This document shows, piece by piece, positions 52,743 to 60,402 of a DNA stretch of 64,000 bases. The position numbers were made by a program, and so were the translations under genes. The notes below the pieces were generated by a model, which saw only the letters and a program-made list of their open reading frames with translations, did no database searches and had not been told where the DNA came from. Within the stretch, counting starts at the first letter, position 1, and each line of letters starts with the position of its first letter. Source of the stretch: Gynuella sunshinyii YC6258 (GTDB lineage Bacteria; Pseudomonadota; Gammaproteobacteria; Pseudomonadales; Natronospirillaceae); contig NZ_CP007142.1 in the NCBI RefSeq assembly GCF_000940805.1, forward strand, positions 3,634,593 through 3,698,592, in the 5' to 3' direction.

Positions 52743-53380
52743 TCGGGTAACCGGGGGTTTTTAACCCCCAGTCCCCACATCACCCATTGTACGGGTCCGC
52801 AATGGGCGGTTCCCTAACCGTAATGTATTTCAATCCACCGATCACGAAGCGATATCAATCCCATTTTCCGGAAAAATTTATTATTGAGTGCTATGTGTAT
52901 CCCTTCCGTCTTTGCGTTCCGCCAATAGCTTTTATTGGACGAACCACAGGTAACAGCAAGCAATTCACTCACACCCATACACATCAGGTTGCGTACTTTC
53001 GTTCGTACCCTGCGCCAGTTTTTCCAAAAACTCATTCTTAGTCGTCTGCGTATCCAGCCATCAAGATCAATGCATTTTTGGTAGCCTTGCGCAATACCAA
53101 AATAATTAATCCATCCGCGCAGATACTGTGTTAATTCCCGTACTTTATGTTCCATGGAGATTCCGCGTGAACGGCCAGTAAGCTGGCGAACGCGAAATTT
53201 AAATTGCTGAACGACTTTTTCATGCCATGCCAGCTTAGATCCTCGAAACGTAAAGCCTAGAAACTGACATTGACCGACGGGTACCACTTGGCTTTTAGCA
53301 TCATTCACTTTAAGTTTGAGCTTACGCTCAACAAAGCGCTTAATGCTGGCTATACCGAAAAACCCTCGTAGGCTCAAGCA
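52743..53380 (-). mobile_element. 5'-truncated group II intron with maturase fragment
   Basis: The leftward frame 53377-52814 encodes the C-terminal part of a group II intron reverse transcriptase/maturase: FVERKLKLKVNDAKSQVV, GQCQFLGFTFRG, and the maturase domain REL...YLRGWINYFGIAQ. The catalytic YADD half is missing. After the stop, ribozyme domain V/VI-like hairpins follow (AACCGCCCATTGCGG and GGGGGTTAAAAACCCCC), ending in ACCCGAT near 52743, as in bacterial intron 3' ends. Introns of class C often use attC sites. It is inactive here. Confidence 0.8.
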
Positions 53381-53438
53381 GGCTTTGGACTTGATCGCTC
53401 TACGCGCAATTTCGCTGGTGTATAAAACAAGGAATCAT

Positions 53439-53942
53439 ATGGCTAAAGTTATTCTAATATGTGGGCTGCCCGGTTCAGGGAAAAGTACAATAGCCGGGAA
53501 ATTGGCAACCTCACTTGGTTTGCCTTTATTTTCAAAAGACAAGTTAGAGGCTTCAATCGTTGAAAATGGGGCACTGAAGACAGAGGTACTGAATAATGTT
53601 GGCTATACGCTATTAAAGAATTTGGTTGACGAGCATCTGGACCGCAACACTTCTGTCATTGTTGATTTTATAGCTGACAAAAACCGAGTAAACGAGCTTT
53701 GGCCCGAGCTTTTAGGAAAAGAAATGGTCGTTATCGAATGTGTATGCTCCGATAAAACAGAGCATAAGCGACGTATCGAGTCAAGGCGTAGAAATATCAA
53801 AGGCTGGTACGAATTGAGCTGGGCCGATGTAGAAGAAATTACCTCCAAATACACACCCTTAACTCCAAACAGACTTATTGTTGATACAGTACGAAACGAG
53901 TCATCTATCCTGGAAAAAATTTTGAATTATGTATCAATTTGA
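53439..53942 (+). CDS. P-loop kinase (AAA_33-like)
   Basis: 167 residues from the ATG at 53439 with AAGGA upstream; the frame is open further left but only through the intron remnant. Walker A is GLPGSGKST (9-17), followed by LFSKDKLEASI and a Walker-B-like SVIVDFIADKNR. A lid region RRIESRRRN carries basic residues. It resembles AAA_33 and zeta-toxin-type kinases that phosphorylate small molecules, sugars or RNA ends. The substrate is unknown. A diverged copy of its last ~45 bases lies inside attC 29 at about 59070. Confidence 0.75.
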   Translation: MAKVILICGLPGSGKSTIAGKLATSLGLPLFSKDKLEASIVENGALKTEVLNNVGYTLLKNLVDEHLDRNTSVIVDFIADKNRVNELWPELLGKEMVVIECVCSDKTEHKRRIESRRRNIKGWYELSWADVEEITSKYTPLTPNRLIVDTVRNESSILEKILNYVSI

Positions 53943-54096
53943 ATGTAATAATACATGCTGAATATACCGCTTAAAGTCGTTAGTGCCATGGTAACAATTA
54001 GCTGATAATTTGCTTTAGCTGAGTTGGTTTGAAGGTCGTTCTACGGATCACTTGATCTGTACATGTCGACAATGTTGGTTCAATTTGAGGAATATT

Positions 54097-54636
54097 ATGA
54101 AATCGGCAATTTTGGTAATAGATGTGCAAACTGTGTTATTTGATCCGAAGCCTCAACCTTTCGAATCGGCAGTCGTGCTCGATAAGATCAATACCATTAA
54201 CGATTGGGCGAGGGCCGTGGAATTTCCGGTAATCTTTATTCAACACGAACGAGCGGATTCAGTGATTGAGTTTGGTAGTGACGGCTGGAAACTTCAGTCA
54301 GAATTGCGAACCAGCCCCAATGATCATTTCGTTCGTAAAACCACTCCGGATTCGTTTTTGAGAACTAATCTTGAAGACTTGCTGCATGAATTGAACATCG
54401 GGCATTTATTCATCTGCGGCTATGCTTCTGAGTTTTGCGTTGATACCACCACACGGCGGGCTGCAGGGCTGGGTTATCCGGTGACGCTGATATCAGATGC
54501 CCATACAACCCACGATAAACCTCATGCCACCGCAGAACAGATTCGCGTTCATCACAATATGACCTTGCCAGAGATCACCAGCTTTGGTGTAAAAATCAAA
54601 ACGCAAACGGTTTCCAGCATCCTGGCAGAAGATTAA
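54097..54636 (+). CDS. Isochorismatase-like cysteine hydrolase
   Basis: 179 residues from the ATG at 54097 with TTGAGG upstream. The family triad fits Asp9 (LVIDVQ), Lys81 (FVRKTTPDSF) and Cys114 (GYASEFCVDTT). Such enzymes hydrolyse amide or ester bonds in small molecules (nicotinamide, carbamates, biuret). The substrate is unclear. It is flanked by noncoding gaps of 150 and 310 bp and no attC touches it, so it may be a chromosomal gene rather than a cassette. Confidence 0.85.
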   Translation: MKSAILVIDVQTVLFDPKPQPFESAVVLDKINTINDWARAVEFPVIFIQHERADSVIEFGSDGWKLQSELRTSPNDHFVRKTTPDSFLRTNLEDLLHELNIGHLFICGYASEFCVDTTTRRAAGLGYPVTLISDAHTTHDKPHATAEQIRVHHNMTLPEITSFGVKIKTQTVSSILAED

Positions 54637-54951
54637 TAAGGAGAAAGCCCACGTCCCAGCATCATCATGCAATGGTGGTGCTTTTTGGAGGAAGGTCAGA
54701 GTAAATTAGAGGGTGCAGAAATGTCCGCTAAAATCGAACTATTAACCTGGCAATTAAATAGATCGTCCTGATCTCTTTATAATTGTCGCCCCGAGAAATC
54801 TGACGGTGTTGTGCGAAACACCGAATCGTCGGACCGCTTGATTTCCAGGGGTTCGCATTGGCTGTGGCCAATGGTGTGGTCCGGCATCCCGGTACATCCC
54901 TGCATCACACTATTAACCCGACATGTATACGTGCCGGGTTAATAACCGAAT
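54637..54951. other. Gene-free region with REP half-site and palindrome
   Basis: It holds GGTCAGAGTAAATT (54694-54707), the same motif as in the palindrome at 20249, and a 15-bp-arm near-palindrome (TTAACCCGACATGTATACGTGCCGGGTTAA). The stretch AATGTCCGCTAAAATCG at about 54720 also occurs downstream of the intact nucleotidyltransferase-HEPN gene at about 37905, so this segment is an insertion in copy 2 relative to copy 1. Confidence 0.5.
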
Positions 54952-55781
54952 TTAAACCAGATGAGCCTGGCAGATCTTTTCTACCAGCGCCTTCAGCTTG
55001 ATCACTTCCGATGCCAGGTACTTCAATTCCTCTTCTGTGATTTCGTAATGTTCCGAATAACGTGCATCGATATAGGCACGTTGCAAGCGGCGAAAACAGC
55101 GCCGATTACTGTCGAACGGAAAAATACCGGTAAATTCAGGGTCAACCTGCATGCAAAAATATTGTAGCTTTTCGATGTTATGGGTTTTGGGTAAGTAGTT
55201 GGAGCCGGTGAGAAGTACACAGGCATACAATCGCTCAGTGACCTGATGAGCATATTGATATAGCTTAAAAAGTCATTTGCAGATCCAAACCATTGATCAT
55301 AATGCTTCTGCGCAATCTCGCGGCGTTCTGCTTCGGTTAAATTTCCCGGTATTGCCAGCGGCCTGGGGGTTGCCGCAAACAACTCAATGCCTTCCTCACG
55401 GATATCCTTAAAGAAATAATGACCCTGAAGCAGCCGTTTATTCACGTCTTCCAGGTCATGCACAATCAATCCCAGCGGTGCAGAAGTGACCTTGCGGCTG
55501 ATCTGTTCTTCTGCCCGTTGCCAGACGATATCCTCATCCACCAGCGTCGGCTTGTTCACCACCACCAGAATATCGTAATCACTGATATAACCGTTCTCCG
55601 GATCATTCACCCAAGTGCCTTTGACATGGCTGCCAAAGAGAATGATTTTCAAAATCCGGTACTCGGTTCTGCGCCCGGTCTTGCCTTGCAGAAAATCCTC
55701 CAGAGTATCACGCAGGATGGCAGAGATAGTCTGGAGCTCGTGCTGTTTGGCTTTCGGCAGGTGATCAAGGCCGGTTTTCAT
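54952..55781 (-). pseudogene. Nucleotidyltransferase-HEPN, copy 2 (broken)
   Basis: Closely similar to the intact copy at 37947 for most of its length, including ILFGSHVKGTWV and SDYDILVVV. Compared with copy 1, 39 bp are missing between two CCTGATGA repeats, a typical slippage deletion, and one A is lost from a run of six near 55269. The frame therefore ends in unrelated residues and the HEPN part is read in another frame (54952-55230). The nucleotidyltransferase half could still be made; the HEPN half cannot. Confidence 0.82.
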
Positions 55782-56262
55782 GGTGATCGTGACAAATTCT
55801 TGAATACATACGAGTGGTTTAGAGCCGGAATATCTATAGATTGGCCGGGCGTGGGAAGTGCTGGTTTGAAGGGGCTACGGGGGGAGACAGAACGCTGCAG
55901 CGGGTTATTCTCTCACCAGTGCACCGGCATAAAGGCGCTGGCCTTTCAATGGCGATGCGTACCTCAGGCAATTAAAGAGCTGGTCTGGGTTATGGGCTGC
56001 GGCCTTTGGTGTATCTATAATTTAAGGCACGATATCCAGGTGATTGGCCTATAAATGACGTTATCTGGATCAGTCAGGTTGCTGTGTGATATTTGGCCAA
56101 CCAGTGAGGTAGTGGAGGTGTTGAAGAAAAGCCCAAACAAAGGAAGAGAGGAGGCGACTGTTTTTCCTGGAGACTTCATCGCGCGACCAATATATTCAAA
56201 TGCAGAAATTGACAGCTGTTCATTCGGGAAACACGATTTAGAAGGTAACGGTCTCAGAAATC
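55782..56262. other. Gene-free region between HEPN copy 2 and IS110 remnant
   Basis: The first 90 bp are like the upstream side of copy 1 (for example CTTGAATACATAC and CTATAGATTGGC), so the duplicated unit extends beyond the gene. The rest holds only short frames without recognisable content. Confidence 0.4.
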
Positions 56263-56499
56263 ATGGTGACTGCAGGCAGTGCTCAACCGTTTAAAAATGG
56301 CCGACAGTTTGCAGCCTGGCTAGGGCTTGTTCCTCGGCAATACTCCAGTGGTGGTAAAAGCAAGCTGGGTAGTATTACCGAAGCTGGTGATGTTTACTTG
56401 CAACGCCCTTTGATACAAAGTGCCCGAACGGTTTTATTATTGACCGTCCGATGTCGGGGCAAACAAAAAGCATGGATAGCGATTGTTGCTGCTGAATAG
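56263..56499 (+). mobile_element. IS110-family transposase C-terminal fragment
   Basis: The reading FKNGRQFAAWLGLVPRQYSS, then GGKSKLGSITEAGDVYLQRP, then LIQSARTVL, is the conserved C-terminal transposase_20 region of IS110/IS1111 elements. The start and end of the gene are missing and no terminal repeats are seen, so it is a dead remnant. Nothing is visible in the next 250 bp. Confidence 0.8.
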
Positions 56500-56757
56500 G
56501 TTAGAAAAAAGAGATAGGATTTTCAAAGACTTGCTAAAACTTGGATGAAAGTCAGCCTGACTCACTGTACCAGATTCTGAAAACAGATTTGATACATTGA
56601 TGTCGTTGAAATAATGAGTGCGGTATGGGCAACTACCATCTTGGTCGTCTTGAAGACGAAATCGAATAGATAACTGCAGTCACAAGATATTAAACTTAAG
56701 TTGATGCAAGATGGAGAGAGTCCATAGAAAAACTGTTATCTATAAAGGTGATCATGC

Positions 56758-57246
56758 GTGAATATTGTCGTTGCAGATATAAAAGATGCAAAAATAATTG
56801 CTGATATAATTTCTCAATCCAATGAAGATGTTGCAATAAAATTTGGAATAAATAAGGATAACAATCCAAAACATCCGTCATTTTGTGACGAGAAATGGGT
56901 TTTGTCCGATTTTGATAGAGGTGAGAAGTATTTTTTATATCAATTAAATGGAGAAAACGTCGGATGCGTAGCATTCGAACAGCCTACAGATGATGTTGGT
57001 TACCTCAATCGTTTATCCGTACTTCCTTCGTTCAGAAAACAAGGTATAGGCAAGCAGCTTACCCAACATGTTTTGCGGCATGGTGAGTCAAAAGGTGTTA
57101 CTAGAATTAGCATAGGAATTATTGCCAAACATACCAAGTTAAAAGAATGGTATACAAAGATAGGTTTTGTAGAAAACGGACTTAAAAAGTTTCCCCATTT
57201 GCCATTTGATGTTTTGTTTATGAAATATGAGCTAAAAAACAGATAA
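56758..57246 (+). CDS. GNAT acetyltransferase (first gene of second cassette block)
   Basis: 162 residues from a GTG with AAGGTG upstream. GNAT features are NVGCVAFEQP, NRLSVLPSFRKQGIGKQLTQ with the acetyl-CoA loop, and KEWYTKIGFVENG near the end. The acceptor is unknown. It starts the second cassette block, right of the broken HEPN copy, and its last codons lie in attC 27. Confidence 0.83.
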   Translation: MNIVVADIKDAKIIADIISQSNEDVAIKFGINKDNNPKHPSFCDEKWVLSDFDRGEKYFLYQLNGENVGCVAFEQPTDDVGYLNRLSVLPSFRKQGIGKQLTQHVLRHGESKGVTRISIGIIAKHTKLKEWYTKIGFVENGLKKFPHLPFDVLFMKYELKNR

Positions 57247-57324
57247 CAAAAGTGTGATGTTTGCCGCTGTCACGACTGGGACCTCCACTATGCTTCGTTA
57301 TGGCCCCATACACTGGCGTTAGAA
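57241..57324 (+). repeat. attC site 27
   Basis: AGATAAC to GTTAGAA, 84 bp. Numbers 25 and 26 are left for the sites lost at the group II intron and after the P-loop kinase. Confidence 0.78.
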
Positions 57325-57333
57325 GTCCAAATA

Positions 57334-57727
57334 ATGAATATCGAATTAGTGGCAGAGAGCGATTTATCGTTTTTGAAAGATATTGCCAAAGAGGCAATTA
57401 CGTTTTCTCACCTTGAGAAAGGTGCAGAGTGCGAACATAGCGTGTTTTTAAAATGTGTGCCTGAGAAGGTATTTGGCTTTATTCTGGTTTCAAGATTATT
57501 GGAATTTGTCAGATTTTTTCTTTGTTCCAGAGAATCATGGAGCCGGTGTAGGTCGTTTCTTGCTGAGTGAAACAGTTGCAAGATGCAAGCCTCAGGATGC
57601 GAGGGGTTACATTCGTGTAAACTCGTCAAAAAATGCTGAAGGTTTTTATCGTAAATTTGGCTTTAGCTCACACGAGGCGAGTAATGACGTTCCAAATTTT
57701 GTGGTTCCATTGATATACCGCTTTTAA
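57334..57727 (+). pseudogene. Frameshifted GNAT acetyltransferase (cassette)
   Basis: Frame 1 reads MNIELVAESDLSFLKDIAKE ... VFGFILVS and then loses sense. Frame 2 continues DYWNLSDFFFVPENHGAGVG, RFLLSE ... SKNAEGFYRKFGFSSHE to a stop at 57727. One extra A near 57494 (GTTTCAAGAT for GTTTCAGAT) explains the break. The restored product would be a 130-residue GNAT with an intact acetyl-CoA loop. It is probably inactive unless the ribosome slips. Confidence 0.75.
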
Positions 57728-57824
57728 CAAGCGGCTGCGCCAGACCCGTATAGCGTTTCTCAAATTTGCAGTTCTTATTGCAAACTTGTTCAACTCCGTA
57801 CGGCTGGTGAGTGAAACGTTATAC
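57722..57824 (+). repeat. attC site 28
   Basis: TTTTAAC to GTTATAC, 103 bp, long type with the stem AAATTTGCA / TGCAAACTT. Confidence 0.78.
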
Positions 57825-57841
57825 GATATGAGTAGAAATTT

Positions 57842-58288
57842 ATGAATGGTATTGTATTTATTGGATTGCAGGCCAGTGGAAAGTCATCCTTTTACCTGAA
57901 CCAATTTTATAAGACTCACATACGGCTAAATATGGATATGCTGAAAACAAGAAACAGAGAAAGGATATTGTTCAATGCTTGTTTGGAAGGAAAACAACCT
58001 ACTGTTATCGATAATACAAATCCAACCAAAGAAGATAGGGAAAAGTATATTAAAGGATTCAAGGAGAATAGATTTGAGGTTGTGGGTTATTACTTTGCTT
58101 CTAAGCTAAGCGATTGTTTAGAAAGGAACGCCGCCAGAAAAGGTAAAGAACGAATTCCTGATGTTGGAATAAAAACGACTTATAACAAGCTTGAATTACC
58201 TGAATATACCGAAGGGTTCGACAAGTTGTTTTATGTGTCCATACGTAATGATGGTTTTGATGTAAAAGAGTGGAACGATGAAGTTTAG
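57842..58288 (+). CDS. P-loop polynucleotide-kinase-like protein, partner of Thg1-like enzyme
   Basis: 148 residues: Walker A GLQASGKSS (8-16), then NMDMLKTRNRERILFNACLE, a Walker-B-like TVIDNTNPTKEDR (about 54-66), and a lid RNAARKGKERIPDVG. This is the short AAA_33/Pnkp-type 5'-kinase fold without a phosphatase domain. Its stop overlaps the start of the Thg1-like gene by 11 bp, so the two share one cassette and translation. Together they could supply the 5'-phosphate and the template-directed 3'-5' addition needed to rebuild a damaged tRNA 5' end (inference). Confidence 0.8.
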   Translation: MNGIVFIGLQASGKSSFYLNQFYKTHIRLNMDMLKTRNRERILFNACLEGKQPTVIDNTNPTKEDREKYIKGFKENRFEVVGYYFASKLSDCLERNAARKGKERIPDVGIKTTYNKLELPEYTEGFDKLFYVSIRNDGFDVKEWNDEV

Positions 58289-59042
58289 TGAGCTAGATAG
58301 CAAAATGCGGGTATTTGAGACGGCACATGATCAATATGTTTTGCCAGGAATATATATGGTCGCCCGTATTGATGGTCGGTGTTTTACAACTCTGACCAAG
58401 GAAAAGCACCGGTTTGAGGCACCCTATGACATCAAGTTTAGGGATATGATGATTGAGACTGTTAAGCATCTTATGCAATGTGGGTTTAAGATACTTTATG
58501 GTTATACACAGAGTGATGAGATATCTCTACTTCTCGATCTGAATGAAGATGTTTTTGAGAGGAAAGAGAGAAAACTAAACTCAGTATTAACGGGAGAGGC
58601 AAGCGCCAAATTTAGTTTGCTGCTAGGTGATATAGGTGCGTTTGACTGCCGTATTTGTCAGTTACCTACAAGACAGCTTGTTATAGATTATTTCCGCTGG
58701 CGAAATGAAGATGCTCATAGAAATGCTTTAAATGCGCACTGCTATTGGAGTCTAAGAAAGGAAGGCGTATCCCCTGAGAAGTCAGCTGCTACGTTTTCTA
58801 AAATGTCGGTGGCTCTAAAGAATGAGTTTCTTTTTCAAAAGGGCATCAACTTCAATGATTTACCCAACTGGCAAAAAAGAGGTGTTGGTGTTTACTGGGA
58901 AACTTACGAAAAAGACGGCTTAAATCCTATTACCGGCGAGAACGTAAAAGCATCTCGAAAGAGGGTGAAAGTGGATATTGATTTACCAATGAAGGATCAA
59001 TATAGCAATTTCATCGACAGTTTATTGCCGGGGAACGCGTAA
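58278..59042 (+). CDS. tRNA(His) guanylyltransferase-like (Thg1-like) 3'-5' RNA polymerase
   Basis: 254 residues with both metal-binding motifs of the Thg1 family: ARIDGRCFTTLTK with Asp32, and YGYTQSDEISLLL with Asp80 and Glu81. These are followed by SVLTGEASAKFS and the nucleotide/RNA block DYFRWRNEDAHRNALNAHCY, also typical of Thg1. Eukaryotic Thg1 adds G-1 to tRNA(His); bacterial and archaeal forms (TLPs) can repair 5'-truncated tRNAs in the 3'-5' direction. In bacteria, G-1 of tRNA(His) is encoded, so a repair role is more likely. Presence inside an integron cassette with a kinase is notable. Confidence 0.9.
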   Translation: MKFSELDSKMRVFETAHDQYVLPGIYMVARIDGRCFTTLTKEKHRFEAPYDIKFRDMMIETVKHLMQCGFKILYGYTQSDEISLLLDLNEDVFERKERKLNSVLTGEASAKFSLLLGDIGAFDCRICQLPTRQLVIDYFRWRNEDAHRNALNAHCYWSLRKEGVSPEKSAATFSKMSVALKNEFLFQKGINFNDLPNWQKRGVGVYWETYEKDGLNPITGENVKASRKRVKVDIDLPMKDQYSNFIDSLLPGNA

Positions 59043-59173
59043 CAAGTTGCTGTCACCGCCGAACTACCAAAAATCTTGAACTATGTATCAGGCTGAATGT
59101 AGCAATACTGCCTTGAATTTACTGCATCGCGGTGGGGCTGTGCACTCGCTCGCCACTACTAAAGGCGTTAAAA
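59037..59173 (+). repeat. attC site 29 with an embedded kinase-gene remnant
   Basis: GCGTAAC to GTTAAAA, 137 bp. The interior (about 59070-59115, AAAATCTTGAACTATGTATC onward) is a diverged copy of the end of the P-loop kinase gene near 53921-53965, so this attC appears to be a fusion or to carry an insertion. Confidence 0.7.
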
Positions 59174-59177
59174 GTCA

Positions 59178-59567
59178 ATGGATGAAAAAAAACCAATAGT
59201 TGAGAGCTTCCTAAGAGAAATCTGTGACCTATTCCCTGATGTTTCTGCGGCGATAGACAAGAGAATGGAGTTTCTCGGTTATGGTGCTCAAGATTTTATG
59301 TATACCGAGAAGATGGAAACATTTTCTCAGTTCACAACGAATGCAATTAAGAGATTCGATGAAAGGACGGTAAAAGCACATTTCGAATATATGTCTAATA
59401 AACTTAAGCAGGCATCAAAAGTCGAAGCTGAGTATATTGATGTTTACTATGTTGAATCTCTTATGTGGGACATTAAAGATAAGAAAGCCAAACAATGGGG
59501 CTGGTCGTTGTTGCCAAATAATTTAAGGGCACTATATCGTGAAATGTGGGGTGATTCCGACTTTTAA
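59178..59567 (+). CDS. Hypothetical protein (cassette)
   Basis: 129 residues, helical, acidic and aromatic (FLREICDLFPDVSAAIDKRM, AHFEYMSNKLKQASKVEAEY). The end YVESLMWDIKDKKAKQW, then LLPNNLRALYREMWGDS, recalls a small family seen in mobile islands (DUF7674-like), but I am not sure. No signal peptide. Single-gene cassette. Confidence 0.62.
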   Translation: MDEKKPIVESFLREICDLFPDVSAAIDKRMEFLGYGAQDFMYTEKMETFSQFTTNAIKRFDERTVKAHFEYMSNKLKQASKVEAEYIDVYYVESLMWDIKDKKAKQWGWSLLPNNLRALYREMWGDSDF

Positions 59568-59653
59568 CAACGCAAAATGTTGCGCTGTCCCGCCAACTGC
59601 TTCACGGCGGACCAAAGACTCGTTCACGCTCGCCCCGAATTTTGGCGTTATGT
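59562..59653 (+). repeat. attC site 30
   Basis: TTTTAAC to GTTATGT, 92 bp, with CCGCCAACTG-type pairing in the centre. Confidence 0.78.
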
Positions 59654-59666
59654 TTGGTGAGGAAGC

Positions 59667-59891
59667 ATGGAAGACATAGCCACAAAGCTAACAAAAGATG
59701 ATGCTTTGGTTTTGTTCGAGTTTCTGTCTAGGTTCTTCGATGAAGACAAGCTGAGTATCGCAGATCAGCCAGAGCAAAGGGCTCTGTGGAACTTCACATG
59801 TATTGTTGAAAGGGTTCTAGCTGAGCCATTCTCTGAAAATTGGTCATATATTGTTTCTGAGACTAGTGAAAGACTCCGTAACGAAGTATAA
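59667..59891 (+). CDS. Small acidic hypothetical protein (cassette)
   Basis: 74 residues starting MEDIATKLTKDDALVLFEFL, with a conserved-looking middle (SIADQPEQRALWNFTCIVER) and a helical end. Small proteins of this pattern are common in cassette arrays, but no function is known. Good start with GGAAGC upstream. Confidence 0.65.
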   Translation: MEDIATKLTKDDALVLFEFLSRFFDEDKLSIADQPEQRALWNFTCIVERVLAEPFSENWSYIVSETSERLRNEV

Positions 59892-59947
59892 ACGCAACAT
59901 ATTGTTGGCTCCTTCGGGGATTCGGGCCCGAGTGCGGTCATTAAGCA
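59892..59947 (+). repeat. Possible degenerate attC site 31
   Basis: ACGCAAC and a final ATTAAGC flank a GC-rich stem (TCGGGGATTCGGGCCCGA). Both end motifs deviate from consensus, so it may be a decayed site at the right end of the array. Confidence 0.4.
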
Positions 59948-59958
59948 GCAAATAAACA

Positions 59959-60207
59959 ATGAGCAAGAAACTAGAGCTGTCCATTAGAAACAGTAGTTAC
60001 CTGTTTAGTAATGCAGACACAAAAGCATCTGTACAAGAAAAACTTGGCACCCCAGATGACATCGGTGGCTTTTTTGGCAACAGGAAAGAAGCACTGATTT
60101 TTAAGTATGGGAGTGTTGAATTTCACTTTTCACCTAAAGGTAGGTTGGTGCTAATTTACAGTGAAAATGAAGAAGGCATGCCAATAATCTGCGAGAAGCT
60201 CCAATGA
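59959..60207 (+). CDS. Hypothetical protein, last cassette-like gene
   Basis: 82 residues: MSKKLELSIRNSSYLFSNAD, KASVQEKLGTPDDIGGFFGN, RKEALIFKYGSVEFHFSPKG and RLVLIYSENEEG. The pattern GTPDDIG...FKYGSVEFHF is reminiscent of small SMI1-like or phage-derived proteins, but no firm assignment is possible. No attC follows; the array ends here against the transposase fragment at 60228. Confidence 0.6.
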   Translation: MSKKLELSIRNSSYLFSNADTKASVQEKLGTPDDIGGFFGNRKEALIFKYGSVEFHFSPKGRLVLIYSENEEGMPIICEKLQ

Positions 60208-60227
60208 GCAATAGACCACAATTAGCT

Positions 60228-60402
60228 CCGGCGGATCCCAACATCTGAACCGTTTTTCAAACTGCGGTGTTAATTGTTGCCAGTGTTTAAGAGAAATATT
60301 CAGACGTGTCAGAATAGGGGAGAGTGATTCTGCAATAAATCCCTGTTTCTCTTCTCGAATCCCTCTGCCGGTCCAATCCAGCAATTCCAGGTAGATGCAT
60401 CG
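60228..60402 (-). mobile_element. RAYT (REP-associated tyrosine transposase) C-terminal fragment
   Basis: The leftward reading YLELLDWTGRGIREEKQGFI and SLKHWQQLTPQFEKRFRCW resembles the C-terminal part of Y1-type RAYT transposases, which read similar to LVDWTGRAIR and HW...LTxxFxKRF. The catalytic N-terminal HUH region is missing. It cuts the GH10 sequence that lies to its right. Confidence 0.6.

Noticed and set aside
53946-53985. Possible attC after the P-loop kinase ending in GTTAGTG
   Set aside because: No R'' partner or clear stem; kept only as a note that a site may have been lost there.
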